Shown in pieces: positions 6,010 to 14,095 of a stretch of 20,369 nucleotides of DNA. The stretch's first letter is position 1. Each line of letters opens with the position of its first letter. Location of the stretch: the NCBI GenBank assembly GCA_024691105.1, contig JAILNY010000060.1, positions 1-20,369 on the forward strand, read 5' to 3'. This DNA is from Treponema sp. (lineage in GTDB: Bacteria; Spirochaetota; Spirochaetia; Treponematales; Treponemataceae). The position numbers and the translations under genes were made by a program. Under the pieces are notes generated by a model. The model was given only the letters and a program-made list of their open reading frames with translations, was not told the DNA's origin and did not search any database.

Positions 6010-7110
6010 ATGCCGATAAAAGTTTTAATCATCGACGACTCTGCATTAGTCAGAGAAACTTTAAGCCAGATTCTCAATTCAGATCCTGACATTAAAGTAA
6101 TCGCCACAGCCTCTGACCCGATCTTTGGTGTAAAAAAGATTAAGGTTGAACGTCCTGATGTAATCGTTCTCGATATCGAGATGGCGCGCATGGATGGTCT
6201 TACCTTCCTGCGCAAAATGAACGAAACCGTAGACCCGATTCCATGTGTTGTTTGTTCTACAATGGTTGCAGAAGGTTCAGAAAATGCAATGAAGGCTCTC
6301 GAATACGGAGCTGCGGCCCTTCTTCAAAAACCGGCGCTCGGTACAAGAAAGTTCTTAGAGGAATCTAAAGTAAGAATTTGTGATGCAGTTCGTTCTGCTT
6401 ACAAATCTACTTCAAACATAAAAAAATTAATTCCGTCTCCAATTTCAAGCCGCATTCATTCGCCGCAGCCAAAACTTTCGGCAGATGTAATCCTTGAAAA
6501 ACCGACAAGCCTAACAACTCCACTTGAAACAACAGAAAAGATTGTTGTCGTTGGTGCAAGTACCGGAGGAACAGAAGCATTAAAAGACTTCCTTACAATG
6601 CTCCCTGATGACGCTCCTGGTATTGTTATCGTTCAGCACATGCCTGAGCACTTTACCGCCGCTTTTGCAAGCCGTCTCGACGGCCTTTGTAAAATTCACG
6701 TTAAAGAAGCTCAAAACGGAGATGCTGTAATTCAGGGACAGGCGCTCATTGCACCAGGAAATTATCACTGTCTCTTAAAGCGCTCTGGCTCACGATACTT
6801 TGTAGAAATAAAAGAAGGTCCGCTTGTTTCACGTCACCGCCCGTCAGTTGATGTTCTGTTCCGTTCTGCCGCACGCTATGCCGGCAAAAACGCAATCGGA
6901 ATTATCATGACCGGTATGGGTGATGATGGTGCAAAAGGAATGAGAGAAATGCACGATGCCGGTGCCTTTACAATTGCACAGGACGAAGCATCATGTATTG
7001 TATACGGAATGCCGGGCGAGGCCGTTAAAAACGGAGGCGTTGATAAAATTGTCCCATTGTCAAATATTGCCCAGACAATGATGAATTCTGCTTTGATTCG
7101 TTCAAGGTAA
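6010..7110 (+). CDS. cheB: Receptor methylesterase / deamidase CheB
   Basis: The 366-aa protein combines a receiver domain (1-125) and a methylesterase domain (about 175-366). In the receiver, Asp9-Asp10 and phospho-acceptor Asp55 (VIVLDIEMARMDG) are present. In the esterase, the catalytic triad is recognisable as Ser184 (VGASTGG), His210 (VQHMPEHF) and Asp306 (GMGDDGAKG). Each lies exactly 20 residues after the E. coli counterpart. CheB is activated by CheA phosphorylation and removes methyl groups added by CheR. GGAGGA at 5995-6000 gives the ribosome-binding site 9 nt upstream. It follows the cheR stop by 2 nt. The linker between the domains (about 126-174) is long and rich in S, P and T. 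Confidence 0.96.
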   Translation: MPIKVLIIDDSALVRETLSQILNSDPDIKVIATASDPIFGVKKIKVERPDVIVLDIEMARMDGLTFLRKMNETVDPIPCVVCSTMVAEGSENAMKALEYGAAALLQKPALGTRKFLEESKVRICDAVRSAYKSTSNIKKLIPSPISSRIHSPQPKLSADVILEKPTSLTTPLETTEKIVVVGASTGGTEALKDFLTMLPDDAPGIVIVQHMPEHFTAAFASRLDGLCKIHVKEAQNGDAVIQGQALIAPGNYHCLLKRSGSRYFVEIKEGPLVSRHRPSVDVLFRSAARYAGKNAIGIIMTGMGDDGAKGMREMHDAGAFTIAQDEASCIVYGMPGEAVKNGGVDKIVPLSNIAQTMMNSALIRSR

Positions 7111-7184
7111 GAAAAACATTCTAAAATATCAGAACGCGTCTTTGTCTCTTATCAGAAACAAATGCGTATTCTAAGGAGTAAAAT

Positions 7185-7553
7185 ATGGCAGATAAAAAAA
7201 TTTTAGCAGTTGACGATTCAGTTTCAATCCGTAAAAGTATTTCATTTGTTTTAAGTCAGGAAGGCTACGAAGTAGTCGAAGCCGTTGACGGAGCAGATGG
7301 ACTTGAAAAAGCAAAAAGCGCAAAATTCAATCTTGTCATCACAGATATAAATATGCCAAACATTGACGGCATCGAATTTATTAAACAGCTTAGAACAATG
7401 GAAGGTTATAAATTTACACCAATCATTGCCCTTACAACAGAAAGTCAGGATTCTAAAATGCAGGAAGGAAAACAAGCCGGCGCAACAGGCTGGATTGTAA
7501 AACCATTCACTTCAGAAAAGCTTCTTGCAATTGTAAAGAAAATAGTCGGCTAA
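7185..7553 (+). CDS. cheY: Single-domain response regulator CheY
   Basis: This 122-aa receiver protein has all CheY catalytic residues: Asp10-Asp11, phospho-acceptor Asp54 (LVITDINMP), Thr84 (ALTTES) and Lys106 (VKPFT). The switch aromatic is Trp103 rather than the Tyr of E. coli CheY. Phosphorylated CheY binds the flagellar motor switch and changes rotation, and here it is made together with the kinase. AAGGAG gives a good ribosome-binding site. A 74-nt gap precedes it, longer than the other gaps in the operon, with an imperfect hairpin (about 7134-7167) and no convincing promoter. The usual spirochaetal CheY phosphatase gene cheX is not adjacent, so this could also be a CheY serving a separate pathway. 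Confidence 0.93.
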   Translation: MADKKILAVDDSVSIRKSISFVLSQEGYEVVEAVDGADGLEKAKSAKFNLVITDINMPNIDGIEFIKQLRTMEGYKFTPIIALTTESQDSKMQEGKQAGATGWIVKPFTSEKLLAIVKKIVG

Positions 7554-7586
7554 TTGAATTCTAAAAAGGCGCTTTTTAAAATTCAA
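7554..7586 (+). promoter_or_regulatory. Intercistronic hairpin between cheY and mcp
   Basis: Immediately after the cheY stop codon, TTGAATT-C-TAAAAAG pairs with CTTTTTA-A-AATTCAA around a GCG loop: 14 bp with one C/A mismatch. No U-tract follows, so it is not a classic terminator. It could protect the upstream message from 3' exonucleases and set different levels for cheY and the receptor. Confidence 0.6.
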
Positions 7587-7620
7587 ACAGGAGAGTGCAC
7601 AAACAACAAGGAGGTTTGTC

Positions 7621-9816
7621 ATGAAAGGTCTTAGTTTTATCAACAAGAGTTTAAAGAATATCATAATGGCTCTGGCTTTTCCAATTATCGTTATTGCTAT
7701 TGTCGTTATTGCAGTTTATTCTGCATTGCAGACAAAGTATACTATCATTGACCTGGAAAAGCACAGCCTGTCCCAGCAGTTTGATGAACTCTCAAAACAT
7801 ACTACAACACGCATCGACACAGAGTTTGCCCGCCTCGAGGCAATCGCAAACCGCGAAGATATCCGCGACACTTCGACATCTGTTAAAGACCGCGCTGCCC
7901 TTTTAAACAATGACTTAAGGGAAGACGTCGGTCACCGCTACTTTGTTTTTTCTGATGCAAAAGGTAATGCCTACAGCTCACTTGGAAAAAGCGTTAATAT
8001 CAGCGAGCGCGAATATTTTAAACTTACACAAAAAGGGCAGCGTTCCGTTACCGACCCTATGATGAATAAAATCCTCAACGCATACGCCCTTCTCTTCGCA
8101 GTTCCGTACAAAGACAAAGCCGGTAACTACGCCGGTGCCGTCTGTATCGATACAACATGCGACATCTTAAACACAATCTGTACCGACACTTATATCTCTC
8201 CTAATGCGACTGTCGTTGTAATTGCACGCGCAACAGGAAAAGTTATCGGAACATCTAACGACCAGGTTGCACCGATCGATCAGGACATTCAGGAAATTGC
8301 AAAAGAGAACAGCGGTTTTGCAGCCCTTGCTGAGTGTTTTGCCGAAGCCGCAGATGGAAAGAAAGATACAAAACTTATCAGAGTAGAAAACACAAGAACA
8401 TTTGTCTCATACACTCCTGTCGAAGGAACTCCGTGGGCAATTCTTGTAACGGCTCCTTACAGCGATTTTAGTGAACGCATCAAACGCATGGAAGTCCTTA
8501 ACGCAATAATCGGAGTTATCCTTGCAGTTCTCGGAACTTTCTTATTTGTACTTTTTGCAAACTCACTTGTTAAAGACATTTCTAAAGTACAGAACATGCT
8601 CCTTGATGTTGCAAATGGTGACTTAACACTTTCTAATACTAAACCAAAAGATAAAGCTGTTCTTGCTAAACGCCCTGATGAACTTGGCGATATGGCCAGA
8701 TCTCTCCAGGACATGGTTTCAACCTTAAGCCAGATTATTGCAACCGTTCGCGATTCTGCAATTCATGTCGAAACAGGCGGCTCTCAGTTATCTTCTTCAA
8801 GCCAGGCAGTTTCTTCCGGTGCCTCTGAACAGGCTGCCTCTACAGAAGAAATGTCTGCTACAATGGAAGAGATGACCTCTAATATCCGCCAGAATGCCGA
8901 CAACGCTGCAAAGACCAGCGAGATTGCAAACCGCACATCCGCAGAAGGCGAAGCCGGCGGCATGGCTGTTACCGAAGCCCTCGAAGCCGTAAAAGAAATC
9001 GCAAATAAAATAAACATCATCGAAGAAATCTCTAACCAGACAAACCTTCTTGCAATCAATGCCGCAATCGAAGCCGCACGCGCTGGAGAAGCCGGCAAAG
9101 GATTTGCAGTTGTTGCTTCCGAAGTCCGTAAACTTGCAGAGCGGTCAAAGATTGCCGCCGGCGAAATCAGCGAGCTGTCAGGAAAGACCCTTCTTGCTGC
9201 AGAAAATGCCGGCAATAAAATCAACGAGGTTGTCCCAGGTATTGAACAGACTTCTCAGCTCATTGACGAAATCGCAACCGCCTGCCGCGAACAGGACAAC
9301 GGTGCAGAACAGGTTTCTACAGCCATCATCCAGCTTGATACTGTCGTACAGCAGAATGCCTCTGCCGCAGAACAAATGGCTGCCATGGCCGAGGAGCTTT
9401 CTAACGAAGCACAAAAACTTGTTAAAGCAATCGGCTACTTTAAGATTGACGAAAATCTTGTAAATCACGCTTCTGAACATAAACCATCCTCAAAGCGCGC
9501 TCTAAAACCTGCACGCCATTTTGAGCCTATACGCAATGTTGAACAAGTGCGCGATCAGACATCACCTGTTCCTCAGCCGGAGCCTAAAGAACAGCCAGCT
9601 AAGCACAATGTCGATGTTTCAACAATGGGAGACGAAATCGCAAACTCATATCCAGACGATGAAATAGATCCAGCAGATATTCCATCTGGAGCAATAACAG
9701 AAGAACCAGAACCAAGCACAGAAACTAAACCTGCTGCTCCAAAGGTTCCACCTTCAAATTTTGTTCCAAAAACAACAAGCGAGATGATCAGCGATTCAGA
9801 ATTTGAAGAATTCTAA
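7621..9816 (+). CDS. Methyl-accepting chemotaxis protein with periplasmic double-CACHE sensor
   Basis: The 731-aa receptor has a transmembrane helix at about 14-36, a periplasmic domain of about 250 residues (37-290) of the dCACHE type (ISEREYFKLTQKG, then a second alpha/beta half), a second transmembrane helix at about 292-316, a HAMP region (about 316-378) and a long helical signalling domain. The hairpin tip is at 466-500, with EEISNQTNLLAINAAIEAAR, the site that binds CheA and CheW. Methylation helices flank it. After residue 610 comes a flexible tail rich in P, E, S and K ending in EFEEF, which fits a CheR/CheB tether. AAGGAGG gives a strong start. The ligand is unknown; dCACHE receptors often sense amino acids or other small metabolites. 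Confidence 0.93.
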   Translation: MKGLSFINKSLKNIIMALAFPIIVIAIVVIAVYSALQTKYTIIDLEKHSLSQQFDELSKHTTTRIDTEFARLEAIANREDIRDTSTSVKDRAALLNNDLREDVGHRYFVFSDAKGNAYSSLGKSVNISEREYFKLTQKGQRSVTDPMMNKILNAYALLFAVPYKDKAGNYAGAVCIDTTCDILNTICTDTYISPNATVVVIARATGKVIGTSNDQVAPIDQDIQEIAKENSGFAALAECFAEAADGKKDTKLIRVENTRTFVSYTPVEGTPWAILVTAPYSDFSERIKRMEVLNAIIGVILAVLGTFLFVLFANSLVKDISKVQNMLLDVANGDLTLSNTKPKDKAVLAKRPDELGDMARSLQDMVSTLSQIIATVRDSAIHVETGGSQLSSSSQAVSSGASEQAASTEEMSATMEEMTSNIRQNADNAAKTSEIANRTSAEGEAGGMAVTEALEAVKEIANKINIIEEISNQTNLLAINAAIEAARAGEAGKGFAVVASEVRKLAERSKIAAGEISELSGKTLLAAENAGNKINEVVPGIEQTSQLIDEIATACREQDNGAEQVSTAIIQLDTVVQQNASAAEQMAAMAEELSNEAQKLVKAIGYFKIDENLVNHASEHKPSSKRALKPARHFEPIRNVEQVRDQTSPVPQPEPKEQPAKHNVDVSTMGDEIANSYPDDEIDPADIPSGAITEEPEPSTETKPAAPKVPPSNFVPKTTSEMISDSEFEEF

Positions 9817-9851
9817 AACTCGGGCTAAAATAGAATCGGACGGGAAGAAAA

Positions 9852-10358
9852 ATGATACAGCAGTATTTGACTTTTACAATTGAAGATACTCAGTACGCGG
9901 TTAACGTATTCCAGATTCAGGAAGTACTTGAATACGAGGAACCTCAAAAGATTCCCTGCTCAACTCCGCTTCTTCTTGGAATAATCCGCTCACGTGATAC
10001 AAATATTGCCATCATGGATCTGCGCAAAAAATTTGGTTTGCCGCCAAGAATCTGCGACAAACTGACACGAACCATCGTGCTCGAAGTTGTCGACCAGAAT
10101 CAGGGCGTAATAACTCTTTACGGTATTATCGCTGACAAGGTTCTCGAGGTTATTGAACTTGATGACAGTAAACTTGAGAGCGTTCCTAAGAATAAAAATT
10201 TTTCTGGCGGTGAATTTGTCTCGGCTGTCGTCTCTCAAAATGACAATTATCTTCTTGTCCTTGATGTAAACAAGATTTTTTCAGAAAAGGAACTTTCCAA
10301 GGACGAAGTTTCAAATTCCAGAGAGCCAAAGACAAGTGCTAAACGGAGGGCAAAATGA
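9852..10358 (+). CDS. cheW: CheW coupling protein (second of three)
   Basis: The 168-aa protein is a CheW domain with a basic C-terminal tail (SREPKTSAKRRAK). It resembles the next gene more than the minus-strand cheW: both have a KIPC segment and the strand MDLRKKF, so they look like a tandem duplication. In the receptor/kinase contact region the canonical N-x-R-G is changed to RSRD here, which could alter binding. The start is ATG 9852, with GGGAAG a few bases upstream, 35 nt after mcp. It presumably couples the receptor encoded just upstream to CheA. Confidence 0.9.
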   Translation: MIQQYLTFTIEDTQYAVNVFQIQEVLEYEEPQKIPCSTPLLLGIIRSRDTNIAIMDLRKKFGLPPRICDKLTRTIVLEVVDQNQGVITLYGIIADKVLEVIELDDSKLESVPKNKNFSGGEFVSAVVSQNDNYLLVLDVNKIFSEKELSKDEVSNSREPKTSAKRRAK

Positions 10359-10828
10359 CAAAACAACTTTTAACTTTTTCAATTGACGGATGCCTCTATG
10401 CATTTGAAGTATTCAAAGTTCAGGAAGTTCTGGTTTACACAGAGCCTGTAAAAATTCCCTGCGCCTCTCCATACATCGTCGGCCTTATAAACTCTCGCGG
10501 CGAAGGAATCTCTGTTATGGACCTTAGAAAAAAATTCAACCTGCAAAGCGCAGATACAACAAAAGAGACCCGCATCATCGTTGTAGAAGTTAAACGCCCA
10601 ACCCCAGAAAACCCGGATCACATCTGCACCTTTGGCGCCGTAACAGATTCCGTAAAAGAAGTGCTTGAAATAGAAGACATCGATATTGAACCAGCCCCAA
10701 AGTTTGGAAACACAATCCAGGCTGAATACATTAGCGGAATAACAAAAAAAGAAGGAAAGTTTATAATAATTTTAGACGAAGAAAAAATCTTTGCAAAAGA
10801 AGAAACGCCTGCAGCGTCACAGGCTTAA
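10355..10828 (+). CDS. cheW: CheW coupling protein (third of three)
   Basis: This 157-aa CheW-family protein has the expected N-terminal strand (LLTFSIDGCLYAFEVFKVQE) and core NSRGEGISVMDLRKKF, retaining the Arg-Gly pair lost in its neighbour. Its start overlaps the preceding stop codon (ATGA) and is preceded by GGAGG, so the two are translated together. It closes the chemotaxis operon. No clear plus-strand terminator was seen in the 56 bp before the convergent lacI-type gene. Confidence 0.9.
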   Translation: MTKQLLTFSIDGCLYAFEVFKVQEVLVYTEPVKIPCASPYIVGLINSRGEGISVMDLRKKFNLQSADTTKETRIIVVEVKRPTPENPDHICTFGAVTDSVKEVLEIEDIDIEPAPKFGNTIQAEYISGITKKEGKFIIILDEEKIFAKEETPAASQA

Positions 10829-10833
10829 AGCTT

Positions 10834-10884
10834 AAAAACCGGCGCCGCGGACTAGATGTCTGCCTCTCCCGAAATTCACGGCGC
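10834..10884 (-). terminator. Weak terminator candidate after the LacI-type gene
   Basis: On the minus strand GCGCCG (10884-10879) can pair with CGGCGC (10847-10842), and TTTTT follows at 10838-10834. The loop is about 31 nt, unusually long, so this is tentative. The whole gap between the convergent operons is only 56 bp. Confidence 0.3.
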
Positions 10885-11895
10885 TTAAATATGTTTGAGC
10901 GTTCTTCGCTCAATAAATTCGGTTTGAACTCGAACAACATCCGGCACCGGAAATCCCGCAATAACCTGAAGTAAAACCTCAGCGGATAACTCTGCAATCT
11001 TATCCCTGTTCTGCCTGAAAGTCGTCAAAAAAAGATTATCCGCCATAATAAGACTGTCATCATCAAAACCAATAACCGACACATCATCCGGAACAGATTT
11101 ACCAGCTTCCCTCAAATACGAGATTGCACCAAAAGCCAGGGTATCACATACACAAAATACAGCCGAAATATCCGGACAGCGGCTGTACAATTTTTTCATG
11201 CCTTCATAACCGGCATCTTCATGCCAATATTCACATGTCTCTCTGTACTTTGTATCAAATTCAATACCTTCAGTCCTAAGGTACTCAATAAAACCCTCAT
11301 AGCGTTCCATTGACGCAGGGCTTTTTTCACGGTAAGGAGCTCCCAAAAAACCAATCTTTTTGTGGCCGGCCTCAATCATTTTTCTAGCTGCCAGAGCGCC
11401 GCTTTCTTTATTTTCAGAAACAACAGTACAAACCCCGTCAATAAATTCATTTGTCGACACACACGGAATTCCAGAGGAACCCAAAAGTCCAATTTCAGGG
11501 TCATCATCAAGGGGATTTACAACAATAATACCATCAACGTCGCGATATTTGCAGTGATCAATATATGACATTCCGCCGTTAAAGCTCTTGGACAAGAACA
11601 GCAAATCATAACCTGCGGCTTCTATCTCGTGCCTGAATCTGTTCAGCATACCACCAAAAAGCGGATGCTCAAATCCACGCCTCATAGACGTATCCTCAAG
11701 TATTACACCAATTAGCCTTGACTGTTTAGTAGTAAGGGATTTTGCTGCCATATTAGGCTTGTAACCAGCCTTTTTAGCAGCTTCAAGAATTATTTCACGC
11801 GTTTTTGGATTCAGCTTACCATTACCATTAAGTGCTTTAGAAATGGTAGGGGCAGAATAACCTGTTTCCCTGGCTAAATCATAAATCGTTACCAT
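10885..11895 (-). CDS. LacI-family transcriptional regulator
   Basis: The 336-aa protein starts with a LacI helix-turn-helix (MVTIYDLARETGYSAPTISK), a hinge region (KPNMAAKSLTTKQS) and a periplasmic-binding-protein-like sensor domain from about residue 58. ATG 11895 is chosen because LacI proteins begin at this point; the in-frame ATG at 11934 would add 13 residues not typical of the family and sits directly against its only purine-rich tract. LacI proteins usually repress sugar uptake genes and release DNA when a sugar binds. It lies downstream of the sugar ABC importer on the same strand. A LacI-type operator at the importer promoter (15420-15435) is the obvious target. The effector sugar cannot be read from the sequence. 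Confidence 0.93.
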   Translation of the reverse strand: MVTIYDLARETGYSAPTISKALNGNGKLNPKTREIILEAAKKAGYKPNMAAKSLTTKQSRLIGVILEDTSMRRGFEHPLFGGMLNRFRHEIEAAGYDLLFLSKSFNGGMSYIDHCKYRDVDGIIVVNPLDDDPEIGLLGSSGIPCVSTNEFIDGVCTVVSENKESGALAARKMIEAGHKKIGFLGAPYREKSPASMERYEGFIEYLRTEGIEFDTKYRETCEYWHEDAGYEGMKKLYSRCPDISAVFCVCDTLAFGAISYLREAGKSVPDDVSVIGFDDDSLIMADNLFLTTFRQNRDKIAELSAEVLLQVIAGFPVPDVVRVQTEFIERRTLKHI

Positions 11896-11948
11896 ACTTT
11901 TTTTCTGACAGCTGAATTTAAAAAAATAGAACATCCCCTGCTAAAACA

Positions 11949-12004
11949 GTACATAAAGGGGAGTATGCAGTAATAAACTGCTATGGCCTATCACCTTTAT
12001 GTAC
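11949..12004. repeat. Large nested inverted repeat upstream of the LacI-type gene
   Basis: GTACATAAAGG (11949-11959) is perfectly repeated in reverse complement at 11994-12004. Nearly concentric inside is GCAGT (11967-11971) with ACTGC (11977-11981). On the minus strand the outer stem is followed by TGTTTTA, which is too short a U-tract for a confident terminator. It could be a processing or termination structure after the permease genes, or a regulatory dyad controlling the LacI-type gene. Confidence 0.6.
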
Positions 12005-12011
12005 GTTTCGC

Positions 12012-12026
12012 AAAAGAAGTTCTTTT
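12012..12026. repeat. Perfect 15-bp palindrome
   Basis: AAAAGAA, one central base, then TTCTTTT. It lies between two larger inverted repeats in the gap between the permease and LacI-type genes. Odd-centred, so not a standard LacI operator, and AT-rich enough to be chance. Confidence 0.35.
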
Positions 12027-12033
12027 ACATTAC

Positions 12034-12058
12034 TGGCAGTGCTTAAAAAGCACCACCA
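12034..12058 (-). promoter_or_regulatory. Stem-loop at the 3' end of the sugar importer operon
   Basis: On the minus strand TGG-TG-GTGCTT pairs with AAGCAC-TG-CCA around TTT: 9 paired positions with a 2-base internal mismatch, starting 11 bases after the permease stop codon. No poly-U follows. It may stabilise the 3' end of the importer mRNA or act as a weak terminator. Confidence 0.45.
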
Positions 12059-12069
12059 AACAAGTTAAA

Positions 12070-13032
12070 CTATTCCTTAACAGATCCCATTGTCAATCCA
12101 GAAATAATGTATCTAGACATGAAACAATAGAAGATAATGATAGGAACAAGAGAAACTGCAATACCCATATAAATAGCACCGAACTCTGTACGATAAATAT
12201 CACCACGGAGCAACTGTACCAAAATAGGTAATGTTTTCTTTTTATCATCCTGCAACAAAATCATTGGAGTAACAAAGTTGTTCCATGATCCAACAAATCC
12301 GAAGATTGCCTGTGTTGCAAGAGCTGGCTGAAGAATAGGAATAATAATCTGGTTAAAGATTCTAAATTCTCCTGCACCGTCGATACGACCAGCATCTACA
12401 AGTTCAAGAGAAAGAACAGATGCCATATACTGTCTCATAAAGAGTACAGTTGTCGCACTTGCAATTGCAGGAATTGTCAAAGGAATAAAACTGTTAGTCA
12501 AGTGAAGTACTGACATAAACTGGTAGAATCCGATGAACGAAATAGAAGCCGGCAACATCATAATAAAGAGGATGAATGCCCAGATAAACTTACGTCCCTT
12601 GTATGAATATACGTGCAAAGAATATGCAGTCAATGCAGAGAAGTAAATTCCCAATCCTGTAGAACAAACTGATACGATCAATGAGTTCCAGAAACCGCGC
12701 CAAATCTGGAATTTACCCTTTGTAAAGTAAAGGATAAAATCACCAATGTGGATAAACTGATTCTGATAAGAAGGCAACTGGAATACAGATGCCCAACCAC
12801 CAGCAGTACCTACAGTAGCTGTTTTAAGACCAGATCCACAAGTAATCAACAAGTTCCAGTTATGAACTGCTGCTTTACTAGGCCAAAGTGCAAGACCAGC
12901 GTTAATTTCTTCTGTAGTTCTTGTTGCGTTAATCAACATAATGTAGATTGGAACAATAGCTACAAGAACAAAAAATACCATTAAAATATAAATGATTGCC
13001 TTTTTGACAGTCATCGAAGCCTTATAATCCAT
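12070..13032 (-). CDS. Sugar ABC transporter permease, MalG/UgpE type
   Basis: The 320-aa integral membrane protein has about six transmembrane helices, beginning at residues 11-33, and the CUT1 EAA loop LVDAGRIDGAGEFRIFNQII (211-230), which docks the ATPase. The loop between the first helix and the conserved FWNSLIVS (114-121) is about 80 residues, longer than the typical MalG-type loop, with a G/T-rich insert around 63-84. ATG 13032 is chosen because a G-rich tract (AGGGGGTG) lies about 9 nt upstream; ATG 13014 is an alternative. It starts 12 nt after its partner permease, so the two are coupled. It forms half of the transport channel. No ATPase gene is present in the cluster. Confidence 0.95.
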   Translation of the reverse strand: MDYKASMTVKKAIIYILMVFFVLVAIVPIYIMLINATRTTEEINAGLALWPSKAAVHNWNLLITCGSGLKTATVGTAGGWASVFQLPSYQNQFIHIGDFILYFTKGKFQIWRGFWNSLIVSVCSTGLGIYFSALTAYSLHVYSYKGRKFIWAFILFIMMLPASISFIGFYQFMSVLHLTNSFIPLTIPAIASATTVLFMRQYMASVLSLELVDAGRIDGAGEFRIFNQIIIPILQPALATQAIFGFVGSWNNFVTPMILLQDDKKKTLPILVQLLRGDIYRTEFGAIYMGIAVSLVPIIIFYCFMSRYIISGLTMGSVKE

Positions 13033-13044
13033 CTTCTACACCCC

Positions 13045-13998
13045 CTACTTACGTCCCATGTCGCTACGATCTTGCATAAAGAAGTAGATGAGCATTGAGA
13101 AGAACATAGTAATAATAAATACACCCATGGCAATAGCAGAACCGTACGCGTAGTCGTTAACGCCCTGGAATGCCGTGTTATACATATATACAACCATTGA
13201 ACGAATCTTAAAGTCAGGTCCACCGCGCATATCTGTCAGCAAGAATGGAATTTCGAACAACTGCATACCACCAATCAATGATGTAATAAGAATGAACAAC
13301 ATCATTGGTCTGAGCAATGGCAATGTAATATACCATGTCTGCTGTCCCTGGTTTGCACCGTCTACTACTGCAGACTCATACAAAGAAGGAGAAATAGATG
13401 TAATACCAGCCATCAACATAATCAATGTCTGACCACACCACAACCACCACTGAATAAATGCAACGATTCCACGTGTCCAAGGAACACTACGGAAGAAGTT
13501 AATAGCTTCTGTTATAACTTCACCATCACGAACTGTAGTCGTATGTATTCCCAAGTTATATAAGAACTGGTCAACCGGTCCATTAGGATAACCAAACAAA
13601 CTTCTGAACAAGATAGCAACTGATGCTGCGGTCAACAAGTTAGGCATATAGAACAAAGCACGGAATGTATTTTTACATTTCAAATGCATACGAGGATCTG
13701 TAAACCAAATTGCAAACAAAAGTGCTATACCAAGCTGAGGTGCAAAGTTCAAAGTCCACATAATGAACGTATTAATTACTGAACCCCAGAAATACTTGTC
13801 GCCAATTAAGCGTGCAAAATTTTTAAATCCGATAAGATGAATTTTTGTTGAAAAGCCTTTTAAATCACTAAAAGACAAAAGAATTGTGTAAATTGTAGGC
13901 CACAACTGGAAAAATAAGTATATTACAATGAACGGAATTACAAAGAATACACCATACTTCTGAAGTTTAGCCTCTGATCCTAATTTTTTACTGGCCAT
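13045..13998 (-). CDS. Sugar ABC transporter permease, MalF/UgpA type
   Basis: This 317-aa membrane protein starts with a lysine-rich cytoplasmic segment and a transmembrane helix at about 14-34, followed by five more. The EAA loop is YESAVVDGANQGQQTWYITL (207-226) followed by PLLRP, typical of CUT1 carbohydrate importers. The ATG at 13998 has GGAG five bases upstream. The longer open frame from 14076 runs back through the intercistronic terminator and is not a likely start. With the next gene it forms the channel that receives sugar from the lipoprotein encoded upstream. Confidence 0.95.
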   Translation of the reverse strand: MASKKLGSEAKLQKYGVFFVIPFIVIYLFFQLWPTIYTILLSFSDLKGFSTKIHLIGFKNFARLIGDKYFWGSVINTFIMWTLNFAPQLGIALLFAIWFTDPRMHLKCKNTFRALFYMPNLLTAASVAILFRSLFGYPNGPVDQFLYNLGIHTTTVRDGEVITEAINFFRSVPWTRGIVAFIQWWLWCGQTLIMLMAGITSISPSLYESAVVDGANQGQQTWYITLPLLRPMMLFILITSLIGGMQLFEIPFLLTDMRGGPDFKIRSMVVYMYNTAFQGVNDYAYGSAIAMGVFIITMFFSMLIYFFMQDRSDMGRK

Positions 13999-14040
13999 AG
14001 TTACTCCATAGATATTGTAAATTATGTAAAAAGCTGACAG

Positions 14041-14083
14041 AAAAAAAAAGTGCAGTATGACTTTGTCACGCTGCACTTTTTTT
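14041..14083. terminator. Rho-independent terminator between binding protein and permease genes
   Basis: AGTGCAG (14049-14055) pairs with CTGCACT (14071-14077), and inside TGAC pairs with GTCA around a 3-base loop. On the minus strand nine T residues follow the stem, and A residues precede it, so it works on that strand and possibly both. It starts 12 bases after the binding-protein stop. Partial termination here would give more binding protein than permease, a common arrangement in sugar importers. Confidence 0.88.
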
Positions 14084-14095
14084 CAATTCAAAGAA

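Noticed and set aside
6012..6019. Exact sigma-28 -10 box GCCGATAA at the start of cheB
   Set aside because: No TAAA element at the right distance upstream; the bases are codons 2-4 of CheB (MPIKV).
7142..7172. Internal promoter for cheY (TTGTCT ... TATTCT)
   Set aside because: The spacer would be 19 bp and both boxes are weak matches; operon transcription explains cheY better.
8784..9224. 146-aa minus-strand frame opposite the receptor signalling domain
   Set aside because: Mirror of Ala/Glu-rich coiled-coil codons; a common artefact opposite receptor genes.
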